Shown here: positions 1-8,473 of the stretch, piece by piece
Layout of the letters: each line of letters starts with the position of its first letter
How positions within the stretch are numbered: the stretch's first letter is position 1
NCBI RefSeq assembly: GCF_019218755.1
Contig: NZ_JAHUWZ010000002.1
Coordinates: 682,001 to 746,000 of the forward strand
Origin: Acidovorax sp. sif1233
GTDB taxonomy: Bacteria > Pseudomonadota > Gammaproteobacteria > Burkholderiales > Burkholderiaceae_C
Direction: 5' to 3'
DNA length: 64,000 bases
Notes under the pieces: model-generated
The model's input: the letters and a program-made list of their open reading frames with translations, nothing else
What the model was told of the DNA's origin: nothing
The model's database searches: none
Made by a program: the position numbers and the translations under genes

Positions 1-117
1 TCTCGCTGCGCGGGAGGGGCCGCGCCCGGTGGCCTGGCGGAGCCAGTTCCACGGGCGCGCTCGCCCGGATCGCGCCCGTTGCACCGGGTCGGGCCATCAC
101 GCTAGAACCATGAATCC

Positions 118-810
118 ATGAACCTCGGTCTTTTTGATGAACTGCCCGCCACGCCCCAGGCGCCCGAATGGCTGGAGCCAGGCGCCGTGGTGCTGCGCGG
201 CTTTGCCCTGGCGCAGGCGGCGCAGCTGCTGCAGGCCGTCGAGGCGGTGGCGGCCCGCGCACCGTTCAGGCACCTGGTCACGCCCGGCGGCAAGCACATG
301 TCGGTGGCCATGACGAACTGCGGGCCGCTGGGGTGGATCAGCGACCGCAGCGGCTACCGCTACGGCCCCACGGACCCGCTGACGGGCGAACGGTGGCCGC
401 CCATGCCGGCGGTTATCCATGCGCTGGCCCGCGAGGCCGCCGGGGCGGCGGGCTACCCCGGCTTCGCGCCCGACGCCTGCCTCATCAACCGCTACAGCCC
501 GGGCACGCGGCTGTCACTCCACCAGGACCGCGACGAGGGCAACTACGACCACCCCATCGTGTCCGTCAGCCTGGGCATCCCGGCGGTCTTCCTGTGGGGT
601 GGCGCGCAGCGCACGGACAAGGCCCGCCGCGTGGGGCTGCTGCATGGCGACGTGGTCGTGTGGGGCGGCCCGGCGCGCCTGCGGTTCCATGGCGTGCTGC
701 CGCTGACCGAGGCCGCGCATGCGCTGACGGGCGCGCAGCGCATCAACCTCACCTTTCGCCGGGCGCGCCAGGAACTTGGGCCGGTCTCTTCAGCAGGCGG
801 TGCTGCCTAG
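118..810 (+). CDS. alkB: AlkB-type DNA oxidative demethylase
   Basis: The protein is a 230-residue Fe(II)/2-oxoglutarate dioxygenase of the AlkB family, which repairs 1-methyladenine and 3-methylcytosine in DNA by oxidative demethylation. The metal triad is visible as H135, D137 (in LHQDRDE) and H191 (in RFHGV). The 2-oxoglutarate-binding motif RINLTFR lies at 208-214, and NRY at 124-126 matches the AlkB substrate/cofactor loop. Length is close to E. coli AlkB. The ATG at 118 is the first good start. Its stop codon TAG shares two bases with the antisense stop of the convergent DUF3592 gene (CTAG at 807-810). No ada gene is adjacent, so adaptive-response control cannot be inferred here. Confidence 0.93.
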   Translation: MNLGLFDELPATPQAPEWLEPGAVVLRGFALAQAAQLLQAVEAVAARAPFRHLVTPGGKHMSVAMTNCGPLGWISDRSGYRYGPTDPLTGERWPPMPAVIHALAREAAGAAGYPGFAPDACLINRYSPGTRLSLHQDRDEGNYDHPIVSVSLGIPAVFLWGGAQRTDKARRVGLLHGDVVVWGGPARLRFHGVLPLTEAAHALTGAQRINLTFRRARQELGPVSSAGGAA

Positions 811-2609
811 CGCGGGTACCCCGTCTGCGACGCGATGGAGGCCAGCAGGTGGTCGGCCGCCGCGCGCCCGCGCAGGCTGTCGGCCACGGTGAGCCGCTTG
901 CCGTTGCGCAGCTCCACCTCGATGCGGTAGAAGGTCTCCTGCCGCGCCCCCGTCTGGGTGGAATAGCTTTCGGCCACCCGCAGCCGGGCGATGTCCGTGG
1001 CGGGCGCCTGGTGGTGGACCAGCATGAGCCCCAGGAGCCGCCGCTCGGTGCGGATGCCCCGGCCGTCCAGCTCCACGCTGAGGCTGTTGGCCACCGCGTA
1101 GAAGCCGCCCACCACCGCCGCCCCGCCCAGGCCGCCGAAGGCGATGAGGAAGAGCACTGGCACATCCTGGCCGCCCGCCAGCGCGGCAATGCCCACGAAC
1201 ACCGCCCCGGCGAGCATCCAGACGATGGTCTGCTTCCAGGCGCGCCCATACGGCAGGTACAGCCGCACCCCACCGGGAATGCGCTCCAGCTCGCTCACCG
1301 CGGCCACCTCGGCGTGGCGCATTTCCCGTAGCTGCGGATGCTGCGCCGCGTCCGCGCGCGCCCCGTGGGAAGCCGCGCCGGTGGCGTACACCGGCACGTC
1401 GAACACACGCAGGAACCTGAGCCCGGGATCGGCCGATTCCACCTGCAGCCGCCATGCGTGGTGTTCGCTGTCCACCGGCTCCGTGGCGGGCAGGCCCGCC
1501 GGCACCCGCAGGCGCAAACCCAGCTGGATGCCATCGCCCCGGGGCTCGACCTGGGCCACGCCCTGGCTCTGCCATACCGTGGTTTCGCGCGACTCGCTCT
1601 TGCCGCCAGTGCGGCTGCGGTAGTGCCGCACGCAGCTGAGCGTGACCGCGAAGTGCTGCTGCCCGGGCCGGTGCGCCACGGGCAGCGCGAGCGTGGCGCC
1701 AAAATCGCCGCCGATGGCGCCTGGAAACGGGTCCAGCACCAGCCGCACATCGCCAAAGCGCCAGGCATCCAGCGTGGCCCGCACGGCCCACACCAGCGTC
1801 GCGACAGCCGCCAGCAGCAGGGCCCCGAACACGGCCACCAGCAGGTACTGGGGGCCGTCCAGCGCCTCGTCCCGGTGGGCGATCGCGGACGGCCATGCGA
1901 TCGCATTGCAGACCAGGGCAAATGTCCATGCGACCCACACCTCATAGCGCTTGTTCGACCGGATGCTGTTGCCCGCCCAGGCCGGCCGCCCCATCCAGGG
2001 CTGGGCCGATGCCTCCAGCGCCTGCGTGCCGCGCCCGGCGCGGGGGCCGCGCCATGCGCCATGGAGCATGCCCAGGCCCACGCCGCCGAACAGCACCACG
2101 AACAGCATCTTGAACAGCTGCATGCCCGGGCGCAGGCTGCGGTCCAGCACGGCCTCGTGGGGGTTCGACGGGTTCACCCAGGCCTGCACCGGCTGGCCCT
2201 CGCGCTGGGCGGCCTCCAGGCGTTCCCCCAGCTGCTCCTGGAAGTCGCCGATGTTGTCCGCGCCGGACCCAATCGCCACGCGCTGGCCTTGATAGTCCCG
2301 GCCCCCCACCTGGTAGCGGTAGCTGGCCGACACGCTGTAGGTGGTGGACTTGCTGCCACGCGAGGTCTCCAGACGCGCCGACACCAGCGTGGCCGGCACC
2401 GGCTGCCAGCCCTGCATGCGGCCCCAGTCGTACAGCGTGGGCAGCACGCCGAAAAGCAGCATGCCCACGCCCACGGCGGCAAAGGGCAGCGCGAACAGCG
2501 CCATCGCCCAGGTGCCGGACTTGCCCCCGCCCTTGCGCGCCTGGGCCTCGCGGTGCTTCTTTCTCCGGGTGTTGCTGGTGGCCATCGGTGTGCTGATGAC
2601 GTGGCGCAT
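807..2609 (-). CDS. DUF3592 multi-pass membrane protein
   Basis: The product is a membrane protein of about 600 residues with DUF3592 features. It has an N-terminal basic stretch and then a hydrophobic hairpin flanking a soluble segment with VNPSNPHEAVLDR, the extracytoplasmic pattern of this family. Six hydrophobic segments are visible: two around the first soluble domain, two in the middle and two near the C-terminus. No catalytic motif is recognisable and the function is unknown. The start could be 2609 or the in-frame ATG at 2585 (MATSNTRRKK); neither has a convincing ribosome-binding site. It converges on alkB, and the two stop codons overlap. Confidence 0.75.
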   Translation of the reverse strand: MRHVISTPMATSNTRRKKHREAQARKGGGKSGTWAMALFALPFAAVGVGMLLFGVLPTLYDWGRMQGWQPVPATLVSARLETSRGSKSTTYSVSASYRYQVGGRDYQGQRVAIGSGADNIGDFQEQLGERLEAAQREGQPVQAWVNPSNPHEAVLDRSLRPGMQLFKMLFVVLFGGVGLGMLHGAWRGPRAGRGTQALEASAQPWMGRPAWAGNSIRSNKRYEVWVAWTFALVCNAIAWPSAIAHRDEALDGPQYLLVAVFGALLLAAVATLVWAVRATLDAWRFGDVRLVLDPFPGAIGGDFGATLALPVAHRPGQQHFAVTLSCVRHYRSRTGGKSESRETTVWQSQGVAQVEPRGDGIQLGLRLRVPAGLPATEPVDSEHHAWRLQVESADPGLRFLRVFDVPVYATGAASHGARADAAQHPQLREMRHAEVAAVSELERIPGGVRLYLPYGRAWKQTIVWMLAGAVFVGIAALAGGQDVPVLFLIAFGGLGGAAVVGGFYAVANSLSVELDGRGIRTERRLLGLMLVHHQAPATDIARLRVAESYSTQTGARQETFYRIEVELRNGKRLTVADSLRGRAAADHLLASIASQTGYPR

Positions 2610-2820
2610 GGCGGCCGGGGCCCTGCCCGCCACCGGCAGCGTGGCGGGCAAGGCGCGGCCGGCCACGGCGTCACGTCCTCCTCCCTGTGTTCTTGTGTGC
2701 TGGAAAAATCTGCGCCTCCCGTGCGCTGGCACGGCCTGGACGGGGGCAGGCCTGATTCTGCGACCCGCCGCGCGCACGCGCAATGCATGTGGGGTGGTTG
2801 TCGTTTTTTGAATCTTTCAG

Positions 2821-2870
2821 GGCCCTGGCGCTTCATGGATAGGCGCCGATAGCTACATATTCGATAGCAA
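2821..2870 (+). repeat. Interspersed palindromic repeat, copy A
   Basis: This is a copy of the roughly 50-bp repeat found eight times in the window. A GC-rich imperfect inverted part (CTGGCGCTT...AGGCGCC) is followed by the AT-rich 17-bp core GCTACATATTCGATAGC at 2852-2868. It lies in the 326-bp gap between the DUF3592 gene and the EVE-domain gene. I see no gene in the rest of that gap. Confidence 0.7.
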
Positions 2871-2935
2871 AAGTACCCCTGCCCCGGCAGCCCATCGGGG
2901 CACCAGGGCGAATCGGCCTTTGCCAGAATGGCGCC

Positions 2936-3448
2936 ATGACCACGCCCACCGCATCCCACCGCGCGCCCCGCTACTGGCTCATGAAGTCCGAGCCGGACGA
3001 GTGCTCCATCGACGACGCGCTGGCCGCCCCGGACGCCACCGTGCCCTGGACCGGGGTGCGCAACTACCAGGCGCGCAATTTCATGCGCGACGAGATGCAC
3101 ATCGGCGATGGCGTGCTGTTCTACCACTCCAGCTGCCCGGAACCGGGCATCGCGGGCATTGCCCGCGTGGCGTCTTCCGTGCGGCCCGACCCCACCCAGT
3201 TCGATCCGCAATCGCCCTACCACGACCCCAAATCCCCGCCGGACAAGCCGCGCTGGCTGCTGCTGGACGTGCAGGCGGTGCGCAAGACACGGCTCGTCAA
3301 CCTGGCGCAGCTGCGGGCGCGCCCCGAACTGGGGGAGATGCGGGTGCTGCAGCGGGGCAACCGCCTGTCGATCACGCCGGTGGAGCCTGCCGAGTGGAGC
3401 CTGATCCTGGAGATGCTGGAGCCGCGCGCGGCGGCCCGCCACGGGTAG
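2936..3448 (+). CDS. EVE domain-containing protein
   Basis: This is a 170-residue, single-domain EVE (formerly DUF55) protein. The opening RYWLMKSEPDECS, the segment TGVRNYQARNFMR and GDGVLFYHS are the characteristic EVE blocks. The fold is PUA-like and related to YTH; family members are proposed to bind modified bases in nucleic acid. In proteobacteria stand-alone EVE proteins are common near housekeeping genes. The ATG at 2936 gives the normal family length. Its real ligand and role are unknown. Confidence 0.9.
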   Translation: MTTPTASHRAPRYWLMKSEPDECSIDDALAAPDATVPWTGVRNYQARNFMRDEMHIGDGVLFYHSSCPEPGIAGIARVASSVRPDPTQFDPQSPYHDPKSPPDKPRWLLLDVQAVRKTRLVNLAQLRARPELGEMRVLQRGNRLSITPVEPAEWSLILEMLEPRAAARHG

Positions 3449-3466
3449 CGGGAAACGGCCCCGGGG

Positions 3467-5365
3467 CTACCCCGGCGGGGGTGGCGCGGGTACCGGCCCG
3501 TCTTGCGGCACCGGCGCCATGGGCGCCGAGCGCACGCAGTTGCGGCCGTCCGCCTTCGCGCGGTACAGCGCGGCATCCGCCCGTTCCACCAGCTGCGGCC
3601 ATCCGGCCTCGCCCCGGTAGCCGCACGCCACGCCAAAGCTGGCCGTGACGCGCAGCGCGGTGTCCTCCGCCGAGGTGAAGGTTTCCCGCTCGAGCGCCTG
3701 GCGCAGCTTCTCGGCGATCACGAGGGTCCCGGCCATGTCGTCCCCCGCAACCAGCACCGCGAACTCCTCCCCGCCAAAACGGGCCACGATGTCGTTGGAG
3801 CGCAGAACCGTGCGCAGCAGCCTGGCGACCTGGATGAGCACGCGGTCGCCGGTGGGATGGCCGTGGGTGTCGTTGACGGCCTTGAAGTGGTCGATGTCCA
3901 GGAGGATGAGGCACATCGGGTCCCCCGCGCCCCTTCCGGCCCGCTGGGCCTGCGCGTGCCCGTCGAGCGCCCGGCGGTTGAGCAGCGAGGTCAGGCCGTC
4001 CGTCTCCGCCAGGCTCTTGAGCTCGTTGGCCATGGACGCCCGCTCCCTGAGCTTGCCCTGGAGCACCTCGATGGCGCGAAAGAGGCCGGTGACCTCGCCC
4101 GCGGCCGTGGGGTGCCCGTAGGGCACGGCGGGCCGGTCTTCGGCCAGCCGCAGGACCGCCGCGTGGGCATGGAGCAGCGGGCGGAAGACGCGGGCCCGCA
4201 CCGAAAGAATCAGCCACACCAAGATCGCGAAGATGGCGCCCGTCACGACCGCCACCGCCGCCAGGGTGGCCAGCGCCGCATCCCTGTTGTGCTCGGACCG
4301 CTTGACCGCCGCGTCCAGGAAAACGCTGCGGTAGGTTTCAATCGGCCGCATGGTCGGCACGTAGCGCTCGGTGAACTCGGTCGCCGACATCGTGTAGCGG
4401 GCGCCCGGGCGTCCTTCGGCGATCAGCCGGTCGATCAGCGCAAAACCATCGCCGAAGTAGCCGCGTTCGATCTCTTCGCGGGTTCTTGCCAGCGTTTCAT
4501 TGTCATGCAGCCCCCCGTGGGCGCCGATCACCTGCCACAGCGCCCTCAGCCGCCCCTGCGTTTGCCGGCTCTCGATGATGTTCTTGAGCGGCAGGCGCTG
4601 CCCCAGGGCGATGGGCGCCATGATCTGCGAGGCGGCCCGTCCCCCATAGTCCCGGAAGTCGTTGAGCATCTGGCCGATCAGGACGGGAGAGGCCAGGCTC
4701 GCGTCGTGGTGCAGGATCTCGTTGGCCTGCCACGCGATGATCGCCTGGACTTTGTCGGACGCCTCGAACATGCCCTGGATGGCCGCATCCAGCTCGTCCG
4801 GACGCAGCGAGGCCAGGGGCACCGCCGCCGCCTCGTCGACCTGGCGCCGCGCCCGGGCCAGCTGCTGCGTGACACCCTCCAGCAACGCCGGCGGCACGGG
4901 GTGGTGGTGCAGGCCCCAGCGCGGCGGCTGCGGCTGCGCCAGCGCCGCCAGCGCGGCGTCCACCCGGGACCGCAACTGTGCCAGGCGCCGGGTTCCCGCG
5001 CTGTCGGGCGCGGGCGTTTCGGACATCACGACATTCGCGGGCCCCCGCTCCGCCGCGACCAGGGTGGCGATATCGAGAACGCGCCGGAAATGCTGGATGT
5101 CGTGCAGCCCCTGCCGCGCCATCTCGAATTCGTGGAACGTCGGCACCACGATCGTCAGCGCGAGCAGCGCCGTGGCGAGGATCGCGATCGCGACATGGAT
5201 CGACAGCCTCGTGTTGAAGCTGCGCTCCGGCGACACCGCGGGGCTGGCGTCCTGCGCGGTGTCCGCCGCGTCCATGGCGCCCGCCGCGCCCTCTCCTTCT
5301 TCTTTTTTCTCTGTGGAAAACAGTGGAAAGAACAGCTTGAACCTCCTGGAGCCCCGAAATTGCAC
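3467..5365 (-). CDS. Membrane-anchored diguanylate cyclase (GGDEF)
   Basis: This predicted diguanylate cyclase makes c-di-GMP from two GTP. The protein has up to 632 residues. A transmembrane segment lies near residues 55-75, followed by a large periplasmic helical sensor region (VAAERGPAN is reminiscent of nitrate-sensor-like NIT domains), a second transmembrane segment near 370-390, a HAMP-like linker and a C-terminal GGDEF domain. The catalytic motif reads GGEEF at about 531-535. An inhibitory-site motif RxxD (RSND) sits five residues upstream, so product inhibition is expected. The longest reading begins with GTG at 5365; an in-frame ATG at 5275 is an equally credible start, because neither has a well-spaced ribosome-binding site. 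Confidence 0.9.
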   Translation of the reverse strand: MQFRGSRRFKLFFPLFSTEKKEEGEGAAGAMDAADTAQDASPAVSPERSFNTRLSIHVAIAILATALLALTIVVPTFHEFEMARQGLHDIQHFRRVLDIATLVAAERGPANVVMSETPAPDSAGTRRLAQLRSRVDAALAALAQPQPPRWGLHHHPVPPALLEGVTQQLARARRQVDEAAAVPLASLRPDELDAAIQGMFEASDKVQAIIAWQANEILHHDASLASPVLIGQMLNDFRDYGGRAASQIMAPIALGQRLPLKNIIESRQTQGRLRALWQVIGAHGGLHDNETLARTREEIERGYFGDGFALIDRLIAEGRPGARYTMSATEFTERYVPTMRPIETYRSVFLDAAVKRSEHNRDAALATLAAVAVVTGAIFAILVWLILSVRARVFRPLLHAHAAVLRLAEDRPAVPYGHPTAAGEVTGLFRAIEVLQGKLRERASMANELKSLAETDGLTSLLNRRALDGHAQAQRAGRGAGDPMCLILLDIDHFKAVNDTHGHPTGDRVLIQVARLLRTVLRSNDIVARFGGEEFAVLVAGDDMAGTLVIAEKLRQALERETFTSAEDTALRVTASFGVACGYRGEAGWPQLVERADAALYRAKADGRNCVRSAPMAPVPQDGPVPAPPPPG

Positions 5366-5575
5366 CCATTGCGCGCAGCGGCATGCCGCCCGGCTGCCAG
5401 ACTAGGTTACCACCTGCAACCAGAGGCCCAGGGGGGTGATACCCGCAGGGCCCCGCCCCACGGCATGCCGGGCGCCGGTAGGAACGTGCTGACGGCCGCC
5501 TGCTTTCCCGTCCGACATCCGGCGGGCCGGCCGGCGCGCAGTGTGGTCCCTTTCACCACCACTTAGGAGCACGAC

Positions 5576-5974
5576 ATGCGCACGGCAAGCAATGAGCTCA
5601 TGCAGCTGGAAAGGAAATTCTGGCAATCGATGGTCGACGAGGACACGGACACCGCCCTCGCCATGCTCGATGAACCGGCACTGATGGTCAGCAGCCACGG
5701 CGCCATGCAGTTTGACCACGCCACCTACCGGCGGATGGCGGAACAGGGCCCGATGGTGATCAAGTCCTTCGAGCTGAGCAACATGAACGTGCTGTTCCCC
5801 GACGACAACACGGCCGTCCTGACCTACCACGCGCGGCAGGCCCTCACGCCCCGTGGAAAGTCGGAAGAAATCAATCAGGAAATGACGGATTCGTCCGTCT
5901 GGACGCGCAAGGACGGCGAGTGGCGCTGCGTGATGCACACGGAAACGCCCGTGGACGCCCGCCCGCAGCACTGA
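5576..5974 (+). CDS. DUF4440 / SnoaL-like (NTF2 fold) protein
   Basis: This small soluble protein of 132 residues has the DUF4440 pattern: an N-terminal helix (LERKFWQSMVDED), a central strand region and the closing WTRKDGEWRCVMHTET typical of NTF2-like proteins. Members bind small hydrophobic ligands or act as isomerase-like enzymes, but the specific role here is unknown. AGGAG lies about 8 bases upstream of the ATG at 5576, supporting the start. It is divergent from the diguanylate cyclase and convergent with the exosortase genes. Confidence 0.85.
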   Translation: MRTASNELMQLERKFWQSMVDEDTDTALAMLDEPALMVSSHGAMQFDHATYRRMAEQGPMVIKSFELSNMNVLFPDDNTAVLTYHARQALTPRGKSEEINQEMTDSSVWTRKDGEWRCVMHTETPVDARPQH

Positions 5975-6019
5975 CCTCCCCGCCCGGGCCCGCCGCGCAA
6001 CCGGCCACGGCCGTGCGGC

Positions 6020-6658
6020 CTACTCAGGTTGCTGGGGTTGCTGGGATTGCGGCGGCTGCTGGACAGCGACCGCCGCCCGTGCCTGGGCATGCAGCTTGGC
6101 CAGGAACTCCCGGTCCAGCAGCAGCCACAACATCACCGGGGCCAGCGCGGTGAAGATGAACAGGTTGAAGTGGTAGAGGAACGCCACCACGTCGGCCACC
6201 CACCCGGGCAGCCCCGTCTGCACGAACACCTCGCGCCCGGCGCGGTTGAAGGCGTCGTTGCACCACTGCAGGGCGACGTTGACCGCCTGGATCGGCAGCA
6301 TGGCCACCGAGCCGATGAGCAGTTTTCGCACCCAGCCGCGAGGAAACGAGGCAAGCAGCAATGCCCACAGGATCACGATGCCGTAGCCCAGCAGGCGGTA
6401 GTCCACCACGGGGGCGAGCTTGCCCGAGCGGAACTGGCCGTTTTGCACCGAGACCACCTTGAGCGTGGTGTTCAGCACCCCGGTGGTCTCCTTCTGGGTG
6501 TAGCTCAGCGCCCAGTGGAACACTGCGGAAGACGCCTCGCCCGCCATGAAGAACACGGGCTTGGAGAGTTGCGGCGACAGGTAGTACCACAACGGCATCA
6601 GGCACAGCAGGCTGCCAATGGCGACCAGCAGGAAACGTCCGACCGAACTAAGCTGCAT
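6020..6658 (-). CDS. Exosortase H-associated membrane protein
   Basis: This 212-residue membrane protein directly follows, and overlaps by 11 bases, the exosortase H gene. At least four hydrophobic segments are visible: residues about 8-28, 110-130, 135-155 and 180-205. A polar periplasmic segment contains LGYGIVILWALL. It matches the conserved partner protein found beside XrtH; the partner's biochemical role is unknown. The ATG at 6658 was chosen because the upstream reading is proline-rich and overlaps the exosortase C-terminus in another frame. The C-terminus is a Gln/Pro-rich tail. Confidence 0.75.
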   Translation of the reverse strand: MQLSSVGRFLLVAIGSLLCLMPLWYYLSPQLSKPVFFMAGEASSAVFHWALSYTQKETTGVLNTTLKVVSVQNGQFRSGKLAPVVDYRLLGYGIVILWALLLASFPRGWVRKLLIGSVAMLPIQAVNVALQWCNDAFNRAGREVFVQTGLPGWVADVVAFLYHFNLFIFTALAPVMLWLLLDREFLAKLHAQARAAVAVQQPPQSQQPQQPE

Positions 6659-7169
6659 TGGCGAGGGGGGGTTGAGGGGGTGAGGGGGGTTGTTGCCGGG
6701 CGATCCAGCGGATCCAGAGCATCCAGACCACCAGCACATCCAGCATGATGAGCGCCTGCCAGAGGTACAGGTGGGCAAACTCGAACACGGTCATGTTCCA
6801 CTTGCCCAGGTAGTACAGGCTGATGATGCGCAGCAGGTTGACGGCCTGCACCGCCGCGATGCCGATGGCGATGCCGGCGAGCTTGTGTTTCCAGCTCGAA
6901 GGAAACGCGATCATGCCGGCGATGAGGATGATCGCCGCCTCCACCCCGTTGCAGCCCGCCTCGATGGACACCGCGAAGCCCGTGGCCTTGCTCATGAGGA
7001 TGCGGCCGTGGTGCGCCACGTCGGCATCGAGCGGGGTCATGAGCGCCGCGCTGGCGGTGGCTAGCAGGCTGGTCCAGGGCTCGATGGCGACCCGTTGTAC
7101 CTCGTCGAGCATGTCGATGCGAAAGAGAACCGCCAGCACCACGATGAAAATGAGAAAGAATCGGACCAT
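6648..7169 (-). CDS. xrtH: Exosortase H (XrtH)
   Basis: Exosortases are integral-membrane transpeptidases that process proteins carrying a C-terminal sorting signal; XrtH pairs with IPTLxxWG-CTERM targets. The 173-residue protein carries the catalytic triad residues: Cys73 in EAGCNGVEA, Arg114 in NLLRIISLYYLG and His133 in FEFAHLYLW. Hydrophobic helices alternate around these. The start at 7169 (MVRFFLIF) begins at the first membrane helix; a longer upstream reading adds a non-membrane stretch without support. I found no protein with an IPTLxxWG-CTERM tail in this window, so the substrates must be encoded elsewhere. Confidence 0.85.
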   Translation of the reverse strand: MVRFFLIFIVVLAVLFRIDMLDEVQRVAIEPWTSLLATASAALMTPLDADVAHHGRILMSKATGFAVSIEAGCNGVEAAIILIAGMIAFPSSWKHKLAGIAIGIAAVQAVNLLRIISLYYLGKWNMTVFEFAHLYLWQALIMLDVLVVWMLWIRWIARQQPPSPPQPPLANAA

Positions 7170-7354
7170 ACGTCGATGAGAAGAACCTGGTGAGGCGCAC
7201 CAGCGCGCCAGGATTGCGGCAGGCGGCGAGGCCATGACAATGCGGGCCCGTTCACTCGGGCGCCGCAAAGAATATCAGAAGCCATCCCAAATCCACAAAG
7301 CCCGAATGGCATGGGCAGGGCGTTGGTCCCCGGCGCATGTCCCGGAGACGGCGC

Positions 7355-8308
7355 TTAAAGGTCCGGCGCCGCGTACACCAGCACCTTGAGGGCGCGTTCC
7401 GGGTCCACGTCCGCAAATGCCGCCGGGTTGTCCACCCTCTCCACGAACGACAGCCCGGGCGCCTGCGCCTGCATCTGCTCCCGCAGGAATCCCTCGCCCA
7501 GCTCCGGCGCGTTCAGGCACAGCAGCGCGTGTCCGCCGGGCGCCAGCAGGTCCGGCAGACGGCGCATGAGGCGGGCATAGTCCTTCGTGGCCACGAAGCT
7601 GCCCTTCTGGTAGCTCGGCGGGTCCACGATGACCAGGCCATACGGCCCGCTGCGGGTGATCTTGCCCCAGCTGCTGAAGATGTCGTGCGCCAGAAAGCTC
7701 GCGCCCGTGGCGATGCCGTTGAGCTGGTGGTTCTGCTGGCCCACCGCGATGGCGCCATGGCTCATGTCCACGTTGACCACCTGCCGCGCGCCCGCCTGCA
7801 GCGCCACGACCGAGAACGCACAGGTGTAGGCAAAGAGGTTGAGCACCTTCAGGCCGTAGCGGTCCGCGCTGCGCGCGGCGGCAAAGTCGCGCACCCAGCG
7901 GCGGCCGCCGGCCATGTCCAGGAACAGGCCGTGGTTCTGCCCACGCAGCACGTGCACGCGAAAACGTGCACCGGCCTCGGGGACCGCATGCGGGTCGGGC
8001 ACGGCGCCCGCCATCAGGCGGGTATCGCTGCGGCCCTCGGCGCGCAGCGCCTCGCCCCGGTGCTGGAACACCCAGTTCAGCGGCTGGCCATCCGGCGCGA
8101 TCAGCGACCACCGCGCCTGCAGCGCGGCGCCAATGGCGTCGAGCGCTTCCTCGGTGGCCGGGGCAAAGCTGGTGAGTACAAAAACGGGCGGGTACACATC
8201 GAGCACCCATTGCTCGCAGCCCGGGTGCAGCCCGCCCCGGCCGTGGAAGATGCGCTGGGCATCGGTGGGCAGGGGCATCGCGGCGATGGCGTCGAGCAGG
8301 GCTTGCAT
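7355..8308 (-). CDS. RlmI-like class I SAM-dependent methyltransferase
   Basis: This 317-residue protein of the RlmI/YccW-like family methylates 23S rRNA cytosine or related targets using S-adenosylmethionine. The SAM-binding loop (VLNLFAYTCAFSV) is followed by the acidic VNVDMS, and the catalytic loop is the DPPSY motif in VIVDPPSYQKGSF. It lacks the N-terminal PUA domain of E. coli RlmI, so its substrate may differ. The start at 8308 (MQALLDAIAAMP) fits the family N-terminus better than the upstream ATG. It stands alone, facing the same way as the exosortase genes. Confidence 0.82.
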   Translation of the reverse strand: MQALLDAIAAMPLPTDAQRIFHGRGGLHPGCEQWVLDVYPPVFVLTSFAPATEEALDAIGAALQARWSLIAPDGQPLNWVFQHRGEALRAEGRSDTRLMAGAVPDPHAVPEAGARFRVHVLRGQNHGLFLDMAGGRRWVRDFAAARSADRYGLKVLNLFAYTCAFSVVALQAGARQVVNVDMSHGAIAVGQQNHQLNGIATGASFLAHDIFSSWGKITRSGPYGLVIVDPPSYQKGSFVATKDYARLMRRLPDLLAPGGHALLCLNAPELGEGFLREQMQAQAPGLSFVERVDNPAAFADVDPERALKVLVYAAPDL

Positions 8309-8351
8309 GGAGAAAAAAGGCTTCAATGAACGGAAATCAGGAGAAAACGGC

Positions 8352-8399
8352 CGCATGCGCTGGTGCACTCATGCCGCACAGCTATTATTTCAATAGCAA
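8352..8399 (+). repeat. Interspersed palindromic repeat, copy B
   Basis: This degenerate copy of the window-wide repeat contains the core GCTATTATTTCAATAGC at 8381-8397, with arms GCTATT and AATAGC around a 5-bp spacer. A GCGC-containing arm lies upstream. It sits between the RlmI-like gene and the end of the AraC-type regulator gene. Confidence 0.65.
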
Positions 8400-8473
8400 C
8401 CATGGATTATCGCCTGTGGCCCGGCGCGGGCGGGCTGCGGCCGGGTGGCTTGTGCACCCGCCGTGCCGGCCTG

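Noticed and set aside
2821-2870. CRISPR repeats
   Set aside because: The palindromic copies are dispersed singly over 58 kb with no regular spacers and no cas genes.
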